DNA from: Streptomyces acidicola
GTDB lineage: Bacteria > Actinomycetota > Actinomycetes > Streptomycetales > Streptomycetaceae
Direction of reading: 5' to 3'
Length of the DNA: 45,420 nt
NCBI RefSeq assembly: GCF_009377235.1
Contig: NZ_VMNX01000053.1
Coordinates: 1 to 45,420, forward strand
Every line of letters begins with the position of its first letter. Position 1 is the stretch's first letter. The notes beneath the pieces were generated by a model, which did not search any database, was not told where the DNA came from, and saw only the letters and a program-made list of their open reading frames with translations. Of this stretch, positions 34,445-43,700 are shown piece after piece. The position numbers and the translations under genes were made by a program.

Positions 34445-36141
34445 GCCTGTCCTTCCCCGACGGGCCGTGCGGCGCCGGTCAGTCGTTCCCACAGTGCCGG
34501 GTCCTGCCGGAAGAGCCGGTCCTTCACCTGGGTCGGCCGGATGCCGGTGGCGACGGCCGTGTGCCAGTCCGCCAGGAACGCGTCCTCGTCCAGCAGGCCC
34601 ACCGTCAGGGCGCCCAGACGCCCCTCGGAGCGTGCCGTGCGGTAGTCGCCCGACTCACCGCCGATCGCGGTGTCGAGCAGCGCCGCGAAGCGCGTGGTCT
34701 CCGCGGGCGACCACGCCCCGTACGGTGCCAGCGCGAACTCGTACGACGGCGCACTGCCGTCCGCACCGACGACCCGGCAGGCGGCGTTGCGCACATCGAG
34801 GCCCGTGCTCCGGGCCACCGCGGCCAGCGCCCGGAGCACCTGCGCGTCCCGCAGGCGTTCCCCGGCGGCGTCCGACCGGGTGGCGCGCCCGGCGTACTCG
34901 ACCCGCGGTACTCCGTCGACACGGTCCACCACACGGACCACGTCACCCACCGCGTAGCGGTACAGCCCGCCGATGTGGCTGAAGACGACGTGGTAGTCAC
35001 GTCCCGCTTCCAGCTCGTCCCACGCCAGCGTCTCGGCGTCGGGCCTGATGTCGTCGTCGGCGTCCAGGAACTCGTACACCGAGGCGCCCACGGTGAGCGA
35101 GCAGGCCGAGGTGTGCCGGTCGAGCGCGACGCCCACCGGCCCTTCCGAGGCGGCGACCGGCGCGGGCAGCGTGGCCACGCCGGGGCCGAACTCCTCGCGC
35201 AGTCGCGGCAGATAGAGCGACGCCATGCCGGTGGTCCAGCAGAACAGCGCCCGCATGTGCGGCCAGACGTGGGCCGGGCGGATCGTGCCGAAGTGGTGGG
35301 CGAGGCGCTCCAGTTCCCGCGCCCGCTCGGGATCGGGGTCGGTGCGGTGCAGACCGCCGAGCGTGCCGTCGTGGATCTCCTTCACCAACCGTGGCCACCA
35401 CAGCCGGAGTTGGTAGGGCAGGGCGGCGACCATGGCCGGGTTGATCCCGATGACGCAGCGTACGTCGCTGGTGACCGCCAGGCGCAGCCGCAGGTAGGCC
35501 TTCTCCAGGTGCTCGTGCGCCTCGACGGGCACCGGCAGGGTGCCCCAGGGCGCACCCGTGCCGGGTTCGGCCGACAGCGGCTCACCGAACTTCGCACCGA
35601 AGTCGACCTGGCTGGCCCCTACATGCGGCCGTCCCGAGGCGGTGGTGGGCGGAGCGCTCAGGGGATCGTGCTTCAGGTTGAGCACGGCGTCCGGGCGGGC
35701 GAGCACGTCGGGGAAGTGTTCGATGAGCGGGGCCCAGGCGGCGTAGTAGAACGGAAAGAAGGTGCGCCGCATGAAGCTCGGGGTGACCGGGACCTTCTTG
35801 TGCGCGCCGGTCGTGCCGCTGCTGGTGAAGTACACGGCGGGATCGTCGGCGCTGAGCACGTTGCTCTCACCGGCCGCCATCCGTTCGATGGACGGCCCCA
35901 GGGCGGCGTAGTCGTTGATCGGGACGGCCTTGCGGAGGTCGCTCAGATCGCGGACCGAGTCGAAGCCGTGGGCGCGTCCGTACTCGGTGCCCGCGTTGAA
36001 CTCCGTGAGTTCACGCAGCACACGCTGCTGCTGCCCCCGGGCCTCGGCCAGTGCGGAGACGATCTCCTCGCGCTCGCCGAAGACACGCCGCCGGTAGCGG
36101 CGGACACGGTCGGGGTCCGCCCACTCCTCAGACAAGTTCAT
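34441..36141 (-). CDS. GH3-family acyl-adenylate amido synthetase
   Basis: 566 aa. GH3 enzymes, best known from plant auxin conjugation, use ATP to adenylate a carboxylic acid and then join it to an amine, usually an amino acid. The ATP loop is FTSSGTTGAHKKVPVT near 105-120. Further family features are VWPHMRALFCWTTGMASLYL, the SEGPVGV segment and the YRYAVGDVVRVVD motif near the C-terminal hinge. The length fits the family. The first 14 bases overlap the end of the kinase-like gene and its last 4 overlap the methyltransferase start, so the three are likely made together. Substrates are not predictable from sequence. It may act on a product outside the polyketide cluster. Confidence 0.93.
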   Translation of the reverse strand: MNLSEEWADPDRVRRYRRRVFGEREEIVSALAEARGQQQRVLRELTEFNAGTEYGRAHGFDSVRDLSDLRKAVPINDYAALGPSIERMAAGESNVLSADDPAVYFTSSGTTGAHKKVPVTPSFMRRTFFPFYYAAWAPLIEHFPDVLARPDAVLNLKHDPLSAPPTTASGRPHVGASQVDFGAKFGEPLSAEPGTGAPWGTLPVPVEAHEHLEKAYLRLRLAVTSDVRCVIGINPAMVAALPYQLRLWWPRLVKEIHDGTLGGLHRTDPDPERARELERLAHHFGTIRPAHVWPHMRALFCWTTGMASLYLPRLREEFGPGVATLPAPVAASEGPVGVALDRHTSACSLTVGASVYEFLDADDDIRPDAETLAWDELEAGRDYHVVFSHIGGLYRYAVGDVVRVVDRVDGVPRVEYAGRATRSDAAGERLRDAQVLRALAAVARSTGLDVRNAACRVVGADGSAPSYEFALAPYGAWSPAETTRFAALLDTAIGGESGDYRTARSEGRLGALTVGLLDEDAFLADWHTAVATGIRPTQVKDRLFRQDPALWERLTGAARPVGEGQA

Positions 36142-36880
36142 GGACGCCGAGCACCTCCTGGATCTGCTGCGCGACGGTGGACACCTGGTCCTGTTCGCCG
36201 ATGAACGAGACGGGCAGGGAACGGACCTCTTCCCGCAGCGCCTCGTTCAGGTCGGCCTGGAAACTCTCGAAGGACGCGCGGTCGCCGTGCTGTCCGTAGT
36301 GCTCCAGCGGGTTGAGATCGCGGCCCTCGCCGCAGCGCCGCCAGGCCGTCTCGGCGGACACCTCCAGGAAGATGACCTGCTGGGGCCTGGGGAAGGACCG
36401 CCACCAGTCGAACAACGGGTGCTCGTCCAGGCCGGTGAGACGGCACTTGGCGAGCATCTTGTAGTAGTAGGAATCCACCAGGACGGGGGCGCCGGCAGGG
36501 CTGCGCATGATGCTGTCCCTCAGGTGCAGCACGGCCGTCTGCAACATCGTCAGCATGAAGTCGGCCGAGTAGTCGTGGTGCAGGGCGGGCATCACGTCGC
36601 CCACCAGTCCGCGACGCAGCCGGGCGATCAACGAGTGCCCGGGGTCGAGCAGCTCCTCGTCGGCGGAGACGATCCGCACGCCGCCGGCGCGTCCGGCGAG
36701 TTCCTTCAGCGCGGCGGACTTGCCCGCGTAGTCGGTGCCCAGCACGACGGAGAACGGTGGCGTCGCCCGGTCCGCCAGGCCCTGCGCGCCCGTGCCGGCC
36801 GACGACTGGACGCGGTGTGCTTCGGTGACACGGCGTAACGGACTCGCCGTCACGCCGTGGCCAGTGGGGGGTTCAGTCAT
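36128..36880 (-). CDS. P-loop kinase, thymidylate/deoxynucleoside-kinase-like, first gene of the GH3 cassette
   Basis: 250 aa from ATG 36880, with AAGGACGG about 10 bases upstream. The frame is open further upstream but without a better ribosome binding site. Walker A is GTDYAGKS at 48-55. DSYYYKMLAKC and QQVIFLEVSAETAWRRCGEG (a stretch like the LDV-x-PE-x-A segment of thymidylate kinases) place it near thymidylate and deoxynucleoside kinases. The N-terminal extension of about 40 residues is extra. Housekeeping thymidylate kinase would not normally sit in such a cassette, so it may phosphorylate a pathway intermediate. Its end overlaps the GH3 gene by 14 bases. Confidence 0.87.
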   Translation of the reverse strand: MTEPPTGHGVTASPLRRVTEAHRVQSSAGTGAQGLADRATPPFSVVLGTDYAGKSAALKELAGRAGGVRIVSADEELLDPGHSLIARLRRGLVGDVMPALHHDYSADFMLTMLQTAVLHLRDSIMRSPAGAPVLVDSYYYKMLAKCRLTGLDEHPLFDWWRSFPRPQQVIFLEVSAETAWRRCGEGRDLNPLEHYGQHGDRASFESFQADLNEALREEVRSLPVSFIGEQDQVSTVAQQIQEVLGVHELV

Positions 36881-37359
36881 ACGGCGTCCACCGTCCTTCT
36901 CTCTGAACTGGCGCAGCAGGCCGGCCGGTACGGCCCGAGTGATCGGACATCGGACCGTTCTCGGCGCGAGCCGGTGACGACCCGAGACCACTATTAGTGA
37001 CAGTTGGACGGTGGTGGTCTCAACCCGTAGTGCCCCCTACCTGCACGGTCACCGAACCCCGGCATTGAGGGGCCGGTACTCGGCGTGTTGGGTTGCGCAG
37101 TGCCGACGGGGTGGTCACTGCCGTGCGGGATCCGGCCGGGCGAGGCATGGCCGCGCAGCAGCCCCAGCCACCCCGGAGGCGACGCCCGGCCGGTGGGCCT
37201 GGAGGCGGTCCTCAGCACCACCACGGACACCTCGCCCAGCCAGGACCGCTCGGCGGTCTGCTTGGCCTGGGTGATCAGGATGCGGGACAGCTCAGGACGA
37301 GAAGGCCGGGCCCGGCCGCCCACACCACCCGGACAGCCCACACCGCCCACACAGCTCGC
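36881..37359. other. Intergenic region upstream of the GH3 cassette
   Basis: 479 bases lacking an intact gene. It must hold the promoter of the cassette (minus strand). The 8-bp inverted repeat GAGACCAC (36984-36991) / GTGGTCTC (37014-37021) lies 104-141 bases upstream of the kinase start, with centres about 30 bases apart, so it could be a dimeric operator. Nearer the tRNA is a stretch with coding-like composition (37205-37310). Confidence 0.55.
37205..37310 (-). pseudogene. Possible gene remnant next to tRNA-Glu
   Basis: Read on the minus strand, this stretch gives PELSRILITQAKQTAERSWL followed by GEVSVVVLRTA. Third positions are almost all G or C and the residue mix is protein-like, unlike the Pro/Gly/Arg-rich translation on either side. 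No intact start or domain accompanies it. It could be a fragment of a mobile-element or other gene left beside the tRNA 3' end. I cannot name the family. Confidence 0.3.
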
Positions 37360-37396
37360 TGCCGGTGCACGCTTCGGTTCGAAGCGTGCACCGGCA
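37360..37396. repeat. Perfect 17-bp hairpin
   Basis: TGCCGGTGCACGCTTCG (37360-37376) and its exact reverse complement (37380-37396) flank a 3-base GTT loop. Neither side has a T-run, so it is not a classical terminator. It follows the tRNA-Glu terminator and may be a back-up stop or a structural repeat. Confidence 0.85.
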
Positions 37397-37404
37397 GCGG
37401 CATG

Positions 37405-37434
37405 GGAAAAAAGAAAGCGCTGCTGACGCAGCGC
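37405..37434 (-). terminator. Intrinsic terminator of tRNA-Glu
   Basis: Stem GCGCTGC (37417-37423) / GCAGCGC (37428-37434) with a TGAC loop. On the minus strand it is followed by TTTCTTTTTT (37416-37407). It begins 7 bases after the tRNA 3' end. Confidence 0.88.
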
Positions 37435-37440
37435 AGTCGG

Positions 37441-37513
37441 TGCCCCCAACGGGATTCGAACCCGTGCTACCGCCTTGAAAGGGCGGCGTCCTAGGCCGCT
37501 AGACGATGAGGGC
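37441..37513 (-). tRNA. tRNA-Glu (anticodon UUC)
   Basis: 73 bases on the minus strand. Acceptor arm GCCCTCA / TGGGGGC (one G-T pair) with discriminator A, anticodon stem CCGCC/GGCGG around the loop CUUUCAA (anticodon UUC), and T-arm ACGGG-TTCGAAT-CCCGT. CCA is not encoded. Its 3' end faces the accessory region, the orientation used by many integrative elements, though no integrase or repeated tRNA end is seen. Confidence 0.95.
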
Positions 37514-37619
37514 TATCGGCCCACCTGGGCGCTTTGCAGCGCGTCGGGGACGTGAGAAGCATAGGCGATGCGAGGAGGGTTCGCCAAAACCGTTTCAGGG
37601 CCCGGTCGGCGACCGGCCC

Positions 37620-39287
37620 TCAGCGCCCTGTGGGCGACGGACTGCCGGACGGACGCGAAGCCGAACCCGGCGACAGGCCCGGCGGCGAACTCAGGGACGA
37701 ACCTGGCGACGAACCCGGGGACCGGTTCGAGGACAGGCTGGGGGACGGAGTGGGTGACGGAGTCGCCCCGGGCTGGTTCTCCTCCGGAAGGTGACGGCTG
37801 ACCTCGGCCGTCGTCAGGCCCAGGCCGCCCAGTTTGATCTCGTCCCAGGCCTGGAGGCGGCGGGTCTCCCGGTCGAGGTAGAGGACCGAGGCCTCGATGG
37901 GGTCGGGGTACTCGCCCTCCACCGCCCGCAGCCCGCTACCGCCCGTCGAACCCTCGAGGCGCAGCCGTGTGCCGTACTTCATGACCTCCATCTCCTGGTG
38001 GTGGAGATGCCCGGCCAGCGCCAGCGGCACCTCGCCGTCCGTCTGGCGGGCCGCGTCCGGGTTGTGAGCGATCGCCACGTCCACCGGCCTGCCCGCCCTC
38101 TCCTGATCCCGGAGCGCGGACGCCAGCCGGGCACCGGCCAGCTCCTCCGACTGGGCGCCCCCGAGCTTCGCCGAGCGGTCGGGGGTGAACTGGGGATCTC
38201 CCATGCCCGCGAAGCGCAGCCCTGCCACCGAGAGCGCCCGGCCCTCGTCCAGGACGTGCACGTTCTTCATGTTCTCCAGATAGCGCTGGGTGGTCATCGA
38301 GTCGTGGTTGCCGCGCACCCACACGTACGGCGCCCCGAGGCTCGCGATCGGTTCCAGGAAGCCGTTCTCGGCCGCGGTCCCGTGGTCCATGGTGTCGCCG
38401 GAGTCGACGATGACGTTGATGTCGTACTGCTCGACCAGCGAGGCGATGATCTTCCAGCTCGCCGGGTTGAGGTGGATGTCCGACACGTGCAGGACCCGGA
38501 TCGTGCTCGGGTCCGGGGTGTACACGGGGAGGGTGGACGTGACGTCGTACAGCTTGGTCACGTTCGTCACCAGACGCGCCAGCTCCTTCTGGTAGACGTC
38601 GAACTCGGTGACGATGCTGCGCGCGTTGCCGACGAGGGAGGGCGCCGAGGACAGCAGCCCGGAGAACTTGGGCTCCAGCACGGAGTTCGGGTTCCAGGTG
38701 GCGAAGGCGGTGCCGCCGGACACGGTGAGCAGGCCCAGGGCGAGGCCGCCGGCGGCGAGGGCGCGGCGCGGGCGGCGGTAGACGGCGAGCCCGAGCGCGG
38801 TGGCCCCCGACACCACGGCCACACAGGAGCGCAGGGCCAGGTCGAACGTGCCGTGCCGGACGTCACTCGCGATCTCGTCCTGGAGGCCGGAGATCCGCTC
38901 GGGGTGGTCCACCAGGGCCTGGGCGCGGACCGGGTCGAGCTGGTCCACGTTCACGTCGAGGCGGACGGGCGCGACATGGCTGCTCAGCTCCAGCGCGCCG
39001 AGCGGCGAGACGTTGATCTTCGTGCCGCCGTCGAGCGAGGGACGCAGGGTCATCGTGGTGTTCATGGGGCCGACCGGCGTGCGGACGTTCCCCACGATCA
39101 GCAGGCCCAGCCACGCGCCGAGCAGCACCACGGCGACGAGGCCGAGGGCACGGGTCCAGGGGTGGGGCTGGTTGACGAGCTCGACGGTCGGGTGCGAACG
39201 GCGCGCCCGGTACTGACCGACCAGGGCGCCGGGCGACTGCCGTACGCGCCGCAGGGCGGCGACAGCGAGAGCGGGGACGCGGGCCAT
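37620..39287 (-). CDS. Membrane-anchored metallophosphoesterase
   Basis: 555 aa. Hydrophobic segments near residues 45-65, 153-172 and 178-197 anchor the N-terminal third. The calcineurin-like catalytic domain follows, with metal ligands visible in VLHVSDIHLNP, VDSGDTMDHG, VRGNHDS, IAHNPDAA and LAGHLHH. Such enzymes cleave phosphate mono- or diesters; the substrate here is unknown. All expected metal-binding motifs are present. The last ~50 residues are a Ser/Pro/Gly repeat tail. The start is ATG 39287, with GGGATCA directly upstream. The gene runs toward tRNA-Glu on the same strand and is probably conserved chromosomal backbone rather than part of the cluster. Confidence 0.93.
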   Translation of the reverse strand: MARVPALAVAALRRVRQSPGALVGQYRARRSHPTVELVNQPHPWTRALGLVAVVLLGAWLGLLIVGNVRTPVGPMNTTMTLRPSLDGGTKINVSPLGALELSSHVAPVRLDVNVDQLDPVRAQALVDHPERISGLQDEIASDVRHGTFDLALRSCVAVVSGATALGLAVYRRPRRALAAGGLALGLLTVSGGTAFATWNPNSVLEPKFSGLLSSAPSLVGNARSIVTEFDVYQKELARLVTNVTKLYDVTSTLPVYTPDPSTIRVLHVSDIHLNPASWKIIASLVEQYDINVIVDSGDTMDHGTAAENGFLEPIASLGAPYVWVRGNHDSMTTQRYLENMKNVHVLDEGRALSVAGLRFAGMGDPQFTPDRSAKLGGAQSEELAGARLASALRDQERAGRPVDVAIAHNPDAARQTDGEVPLALAGHLHHQEMEVMKYGTRLRLEGSTGGSGLRAVEGEYPDPIEASVLYLDRETRRLQAWDEIKLGGLGLTTAEVSRHLPEENQPGATPSPTPSPSLSSNRSPGSSPGSSLSSPPGLSPGSASRPSGSPSPTGR

Positions 39288-39365
39288 TGATCCCGTATGC
39301 CCGGTTACGGGGGTGGCTATGCGGGGCTGGTAGTGGAGACCGAGGTGACCAATGTCTCGCCTGAC

Positions 39366-39454
39366 TCGTCTGTGTCGTCTGTGCTGTCTGTTCTATGTCG
39401 TCTGTGTCGTCTGTGTCGTCTGTTCCGTGTGGTCCGTGTCGTCTGTCTCGTCCT
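39366..39454. repeat. Imperfect 9-bp tandem repeat (TCGTCTGTG-type)
   Basis: About 90 bases of head-to-tail TCGTCTGTG-like units with scattered substitutions, between the metallopeptidase stop and the metallophosphoesterase start. The T content on this strand is high for this genome. It lies 80-170 bases upstream of the metallophosphoesterase start and may have arisen by slippage. A promoter effect is possible. Confidence 0.75.
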
Positions 39455-39492
39455 GCGGCTCTCGGGGCCTGTGGACGCCGGGCGGCCCCGGG

Positions 39493-39843
39493 TCAGCCCC
39501 AGCCCAGCTCGTGGAGCCGCTCGTCGTCGATGCCGAAGTGGTGCGCCACCTCGTGGACGACCGTGACGGCCACCTCGTGCACCACGTCCTCCGCCGTCTC
39601 GCAGTAGCGCAGGGTCGGGCCCATGTAGATCGTGATGCGGTCCGGGAGCACTCCGGCGTACCACTCGCCGCGCTCGGTCAGCGGGGTCCCCTCGTACAGG
39701 CCCAGGAGCTCCGGGTCGTCCGCGGGAGGCTCGTCCTCGACGAACACGGCCACGTTGTCCATGACCCGTGTCAGCTCCGGCGGGATCTGGTCCAGGGCTT
39801 CACTCACCAGCTCTTCGAACGCCTCGCGCGTCATCTCCAGCAC
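39493..39843 (-). CDS. Small zincin-type metallopeptidase family protein
   Basis: 116 aa from the chosen GTG start (MLEMTREAFEELV). The C-terminus carries the zinc-site motif HEVAHHFGIDDERLHELG: HExxH plus a downstream acidic residue, typical of the short actinobacterial metallopeptidase family whose members are about this long. The sequence DNVAVFVEDEPP and GEWYAGVLPDRITIY are further family hallmarks. The frame is open to an ATG at 39954, but the extra residues are an Arg/Pro/Ala-rich stretch that looks non-coding, so I prefer GTG 39843; ATG 39834 is another option. The substrate is unknown. Confidence 0.85.
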   Translation of the reverse strand: MLEMTREAFEELVSEALDQIPPELTRVMDNVAVFVEDEPPADDPELLGLYEGTPLTERGEWYAGVLPDRITIYMGPTLRYCETAEDVVHEVAVTVVHEVAHHFGIDDERLHELGWG

Positions 39844-40049
39844 ACGGCCATTGTCACGGACGGCCGCGCCGGGGGAGCGGGACGGGGTTGCCCGCCGTCC
39901 GCGAGTCGCTCGCGGAGCCGGGGGTGCGGCGGCGTACTGTACGCCCTCGGTCACGGCTGAGCCACGCTCATCCGGGGCGCGTGTCCTCTTGTGGGCGGCG
40001 GGAGTTGGGCAGGTTGACTTCTCCCGCCCGCCCTCGGAGGTGGCTGCCC

Positions 40050-40577
40050 GTGCGCGCCTTGTACGTACCCGTCCGTCTGGCCGCCACGGTCATGACCCTC
40101 GCCGCGGCCGCCGGCTGTGTGAGCGTGGGCGACGACGACGGGGCCAGGCCGGGGCCCTCGCACTCGGCCCGGCAGCGGGGCGGCGAGGAGCCGGAGGGTG
40201 GGACGGCGGGGTCCGACGGTGGCGGCACCGACCACCACGGCGGGCGCGGGAAGAAGGGCGCGGCGGCCGAGCCCCACACGTCCGAGTCCGCGTCGTCGTC
40301 CCCCTCGGCCTCCGCCTCCCGAACCAGGAAGCCGTCCCCCGGGGCGACCGCGAAGGACAGCGAGGGCGGCGGCAACGACGACGGGCCGCAGAAGCCCGAG
40401 CCCCCGCGGGACGAGCCGACCCCCACGCGCACGCCGGAGCAGCCCCCGCCCACGAAGGAACCGGAGTCCCCTGCCCCCGAACCCTCCACACCGGAGCCCT
40501 CGTCCTCGGCCCACGAGCAGAGCACGCAGCTGGTGGAACGCGAGCCGGCGCCACGGGCGGGGGAAGCAGCGGCGTAG
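40050..40577 (+). CDS. Putative low-complexity lipoprotein
   Basis: 175 aa from GTG 40050, with a strong GGAGGT 8 bases upstream. The N-terminus is a lipoprotein signal: basic MRALYVPVRL, a hydrophobic core, then the lipobox AAGC with Cys about residue 23. The rest is Ser/Pro/Glu/Gly/Lys-rich and without recognisable fold (for example PEPSTPEPSSS), likely an extended surface-exposed chain. It is divergent from the metallopeptidase gene, sharing a short promoter region. No function can be assigned. Confidence 0.75.
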   Translation: MRALYVPVRLAATVMTLAAAAGCVSVGDDDGARPGPSHSARQRGGEEPEGGTAGSDGGGTDHHGGRGKKGAAAEPHTSESASSSPSASASRTRKPSPGATAKDSEGGGNDDGPQKPEPPRDEPTPTRTPEQPPPTKEPESPAPEPSTPEPSSSAHEQSTQLVEREPAPRAGEAAA

Positions 40578-40741
40578 GGCGACGGGAGACCGAGGCACAC
40601 GGAGACCGGCGGACGGATGCCTGGGCGCCGGGAGAGGGAGCGGCACCCGGATCGCCTTCGTGGCCTCGGCCCGCCGCCCCCCGATGCGGAGCACAAAAGC
40701 GTTCGCCAGCAATTTCGGCGAGGTGAGATCCTGGTCCCCGT

Positions 40742-43700
40742 ATGTCTACGCATCCTGCCCCCGCCCTCGGCGCCCTCGCCCCCCGCCTGGCCGAGCTGTC
40801 CCTGCGCGACGCGCACCGGCTCGGGCGCAGGCTCGAAGGCGCGCGCAAGATCCGCAATCCGGAGGCCCGCGCCGCCGTCGTCGCCGAGATCGAGGCGGAG
40901 GTGGCGACGGCCGAGGACCGGATGGCCGGGCGGCGTGCCCGCGTGCCCGCCGTCACCTACCCCGAGCAACTGCCCGTCAGCCAGAAGAAGGACACGATCG
41001 CCGAGGCGATCCGCGACCACCAGGTCGTGATCGTCGCCGGTGAGACGGGCTCCGGCAAGACCACGCAGATCCCGAAGATCTGCATGGAGCTGGGCCGTGG
41101 CGTCCGCGGCATGATCGGGCACACGCAGCCCCGCCGTATCGCCGCCAGGACGGTCGCCGAGCGCGTGGCGGAGGAGCTGGACACACCCCTGGGTGAGTCC
41201 GTCGGCTGGAAGGTGCGCTTCACCGATCAGGTGAACCCGGACGCCACCTTCGTCAAGCTGATGACGGACGGCATCCTGCTCGCCGAGATCCAGACGGACC
41301 GCGAGCTGCGCGCCTACGACACGATCATCATCGACGAGGCCCACGAGCGGTCCCTCAACATCGACTTCCTGCTGGGGTACCTGTCCCAGCTGCTGCCGAA
41401 ACGGCCGGATCTGAAGGTCGTCATCACCTCCGCCACCATCGACCCCGAGCGCTTCTCGCGCCACTTCGGCGACGCGCCGATCATCGAGGTCAGCGGCCGG
41501 ACGTACCCCGTGGAGGTGCGCTACCGCCCGCTCCTCGAAGAGGACTCCGACGACGCCGACCGCGACCAGATCACCGCGATCACGGACGCGGTCGAGGAGC
41601 TGATGACCGAGGGCAAGGGCGACATCCTCGTCTTCCTCTCCGGCGAACGCGAGATCCGCGACACGGCGGACGCGCTGGTGAAGAAGAACTATCGCTTCAC
41701 GGAAGTACTCCCTCTGTACGCCCGGCTCTCGCACGCCGAGCAGCACCGCGTCTTCCAGCCGCACACCGGCCGCAGAATCGTGCTCGCCACGAACGTCGCC
41801 GAGACCTCCCTGACCGTCCCCGGCATCAAGTACGTCATCGACCCGGGCTTCGCCCGCATCTCGCGCTACAGCCACCGCACCAAGGTGCAGCGGCTGCCCA
41901 TCGAGGCGGTCTCCCAGGCCAGCGCCAACCAGCGCAAGGGCCGCTGCGGCCGTACGTCGGACGGCATCTGCATCCGCCTGTACTCGGAGGACGACTTCAC
42001 CGCCCGCCCGGAGTTCACCGACGCCGAGATCCTGCGGACGAACCTCGCGTCCGTGATCCTCCAGATGACCGCGGCCGGCCTCGGCGAGATCGAGAAGTTC
42101 CCCTTCATCGACCCGCCGGACCACCGCAACATCCGCGACGGCGTCCAACTCCTCCAGGAACTGGGCGCGCTGGACCCGCCCGCCCGTCACCCGACCACCA
42201 CCCCTCAACGAGCCGCTTCGCGGCCTCCTTCGGATTCAAAAGACCCGCGCAAACGCCTCACGCAGACCGGCCGCAAACTCGCCCAGCTCCCCGTCGACCC
42301 GCGCCTGGCCCGTATGGTCCTGGAGGCCGACCGGAACGGCTGCGTGAACGAGGTCATGGTCATCGCCGCCGCGCTCTCCATCCAGGACCCGCGCGAGCGC
42401 CCCGCCGACAAGCAGACCCAGGCCGACCAGCAGCACGCCCGCTTCAAGGACGAGACGAGCGACTTCCTCGCGTACCTGAACCTGTGGCGGTACATCCGGG
42501 AGCAGCAGAAGGAGCGGGGATCGTCGTCCTTCCGCCGCATGTGCAAGCAGGAGTACCTGAACTTCCTGCGCATCCGCGAGTGGCAGGACATCCACAGCCA
42601 GCTCCGCACGGTCGCCAAGCAGATGGGCATCCGGCTCAACGAGGAGGAGGCGGCCGACCAGAGCATCCACGTCTCGCTGCTCGCCGGCCTGCTCTCGCAC
42701 ATCGGCATGAAGGACGTGAGGGAGTCCAAGGACTCCGGCCAGGGCACACGCAAGGAGGGCGGCCGGAACGAGTACCTGGGTGCCCGCAACGCCAAGTTCG
42801 CGATCTTCCCGGGCTCTGCCCTCTTCAAGAAACCCCCGCGCTTCGTCATGTCGGCCGAGCTCGTCGAGACGTCGCGCCTCTGGGCCCGCGTCAACGCGCG
42901 CATCGAGCCCGAGTGGATCGAGCCCCTCGCCGAGCACCTCCTCAAGCGCACCTACAGCGAGCCGCACTGGGAGAAGGACCAGGCCGCGGTGATGGCGTAC
43001 GAGAAGGTCACGCTGTACGGCGTCCCGATCGTCGCCCAGCGGAAGGTCAACTACGGCCGTATCGACCCGGAGACGAGCCGCGAGCTTTTCATTCGCAACG
43101 CCCTCGTCGAGGGTGACTGGCGCACCCACCACAAGTTCTTCGCCGACAACCGCAAGCTCCTGACCGAGGTCGAGGAGCTGGAGCACCGCGCCCGGCGCCG
43201 GAACATCCTGGTCGACGACGAGACCCTGTTCGACTTCTACGACCAGCGCGTGCCCGAACACGTGGTCTCCGGCGCCCACTTCGACTCCTGGTGGAAGCGC
43301 AAGCGGCACGAGCAGCCCGACCACCTCGACTTCGAGCGGGAGATGCTGATCCGCGAATCGGCGGAGGCGGTCACCAAGGCCGACTACCCGGACTCGTGGC
43401 GGCAGGGGCAGCTGAAGTTCCGCGTCACCTACCAGTTCGAGCCGGGCGCGGACGCCGACGGTGTGACCGTCCACATCCCGCTCCAGGTCCTCAACCAGGT
43501 CACCGACGAGGGCTTCGACTGGCAGATCCCGGGCCTCAGGGAGGAGCTCGTCACGGAGCTCATCCGCTCCCTCCCGAAGCCGATCCGCCGCAACTACGTA
43601 CCGGCGCCGAACTTCGCGAAGAAGTTCCTGGACACGTCCGTCCCGCTGCAGGAGCCGCTGACGGTGACCATGGCGCGCGAGCTGAAGCGCATGGTCGGCG

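Noticed and set aside
37441..37513. Proven integration site
   Set aside because: No integrase gene and no second copy of the tRNA end were found in the window.
39844..39954. Longer start for the metallopeptidase
   Set aside because: The extra 37 residues are Arg/Ala/Pro-rich and do not fit the short family; GTG 39843 matches the usual N-terminus.
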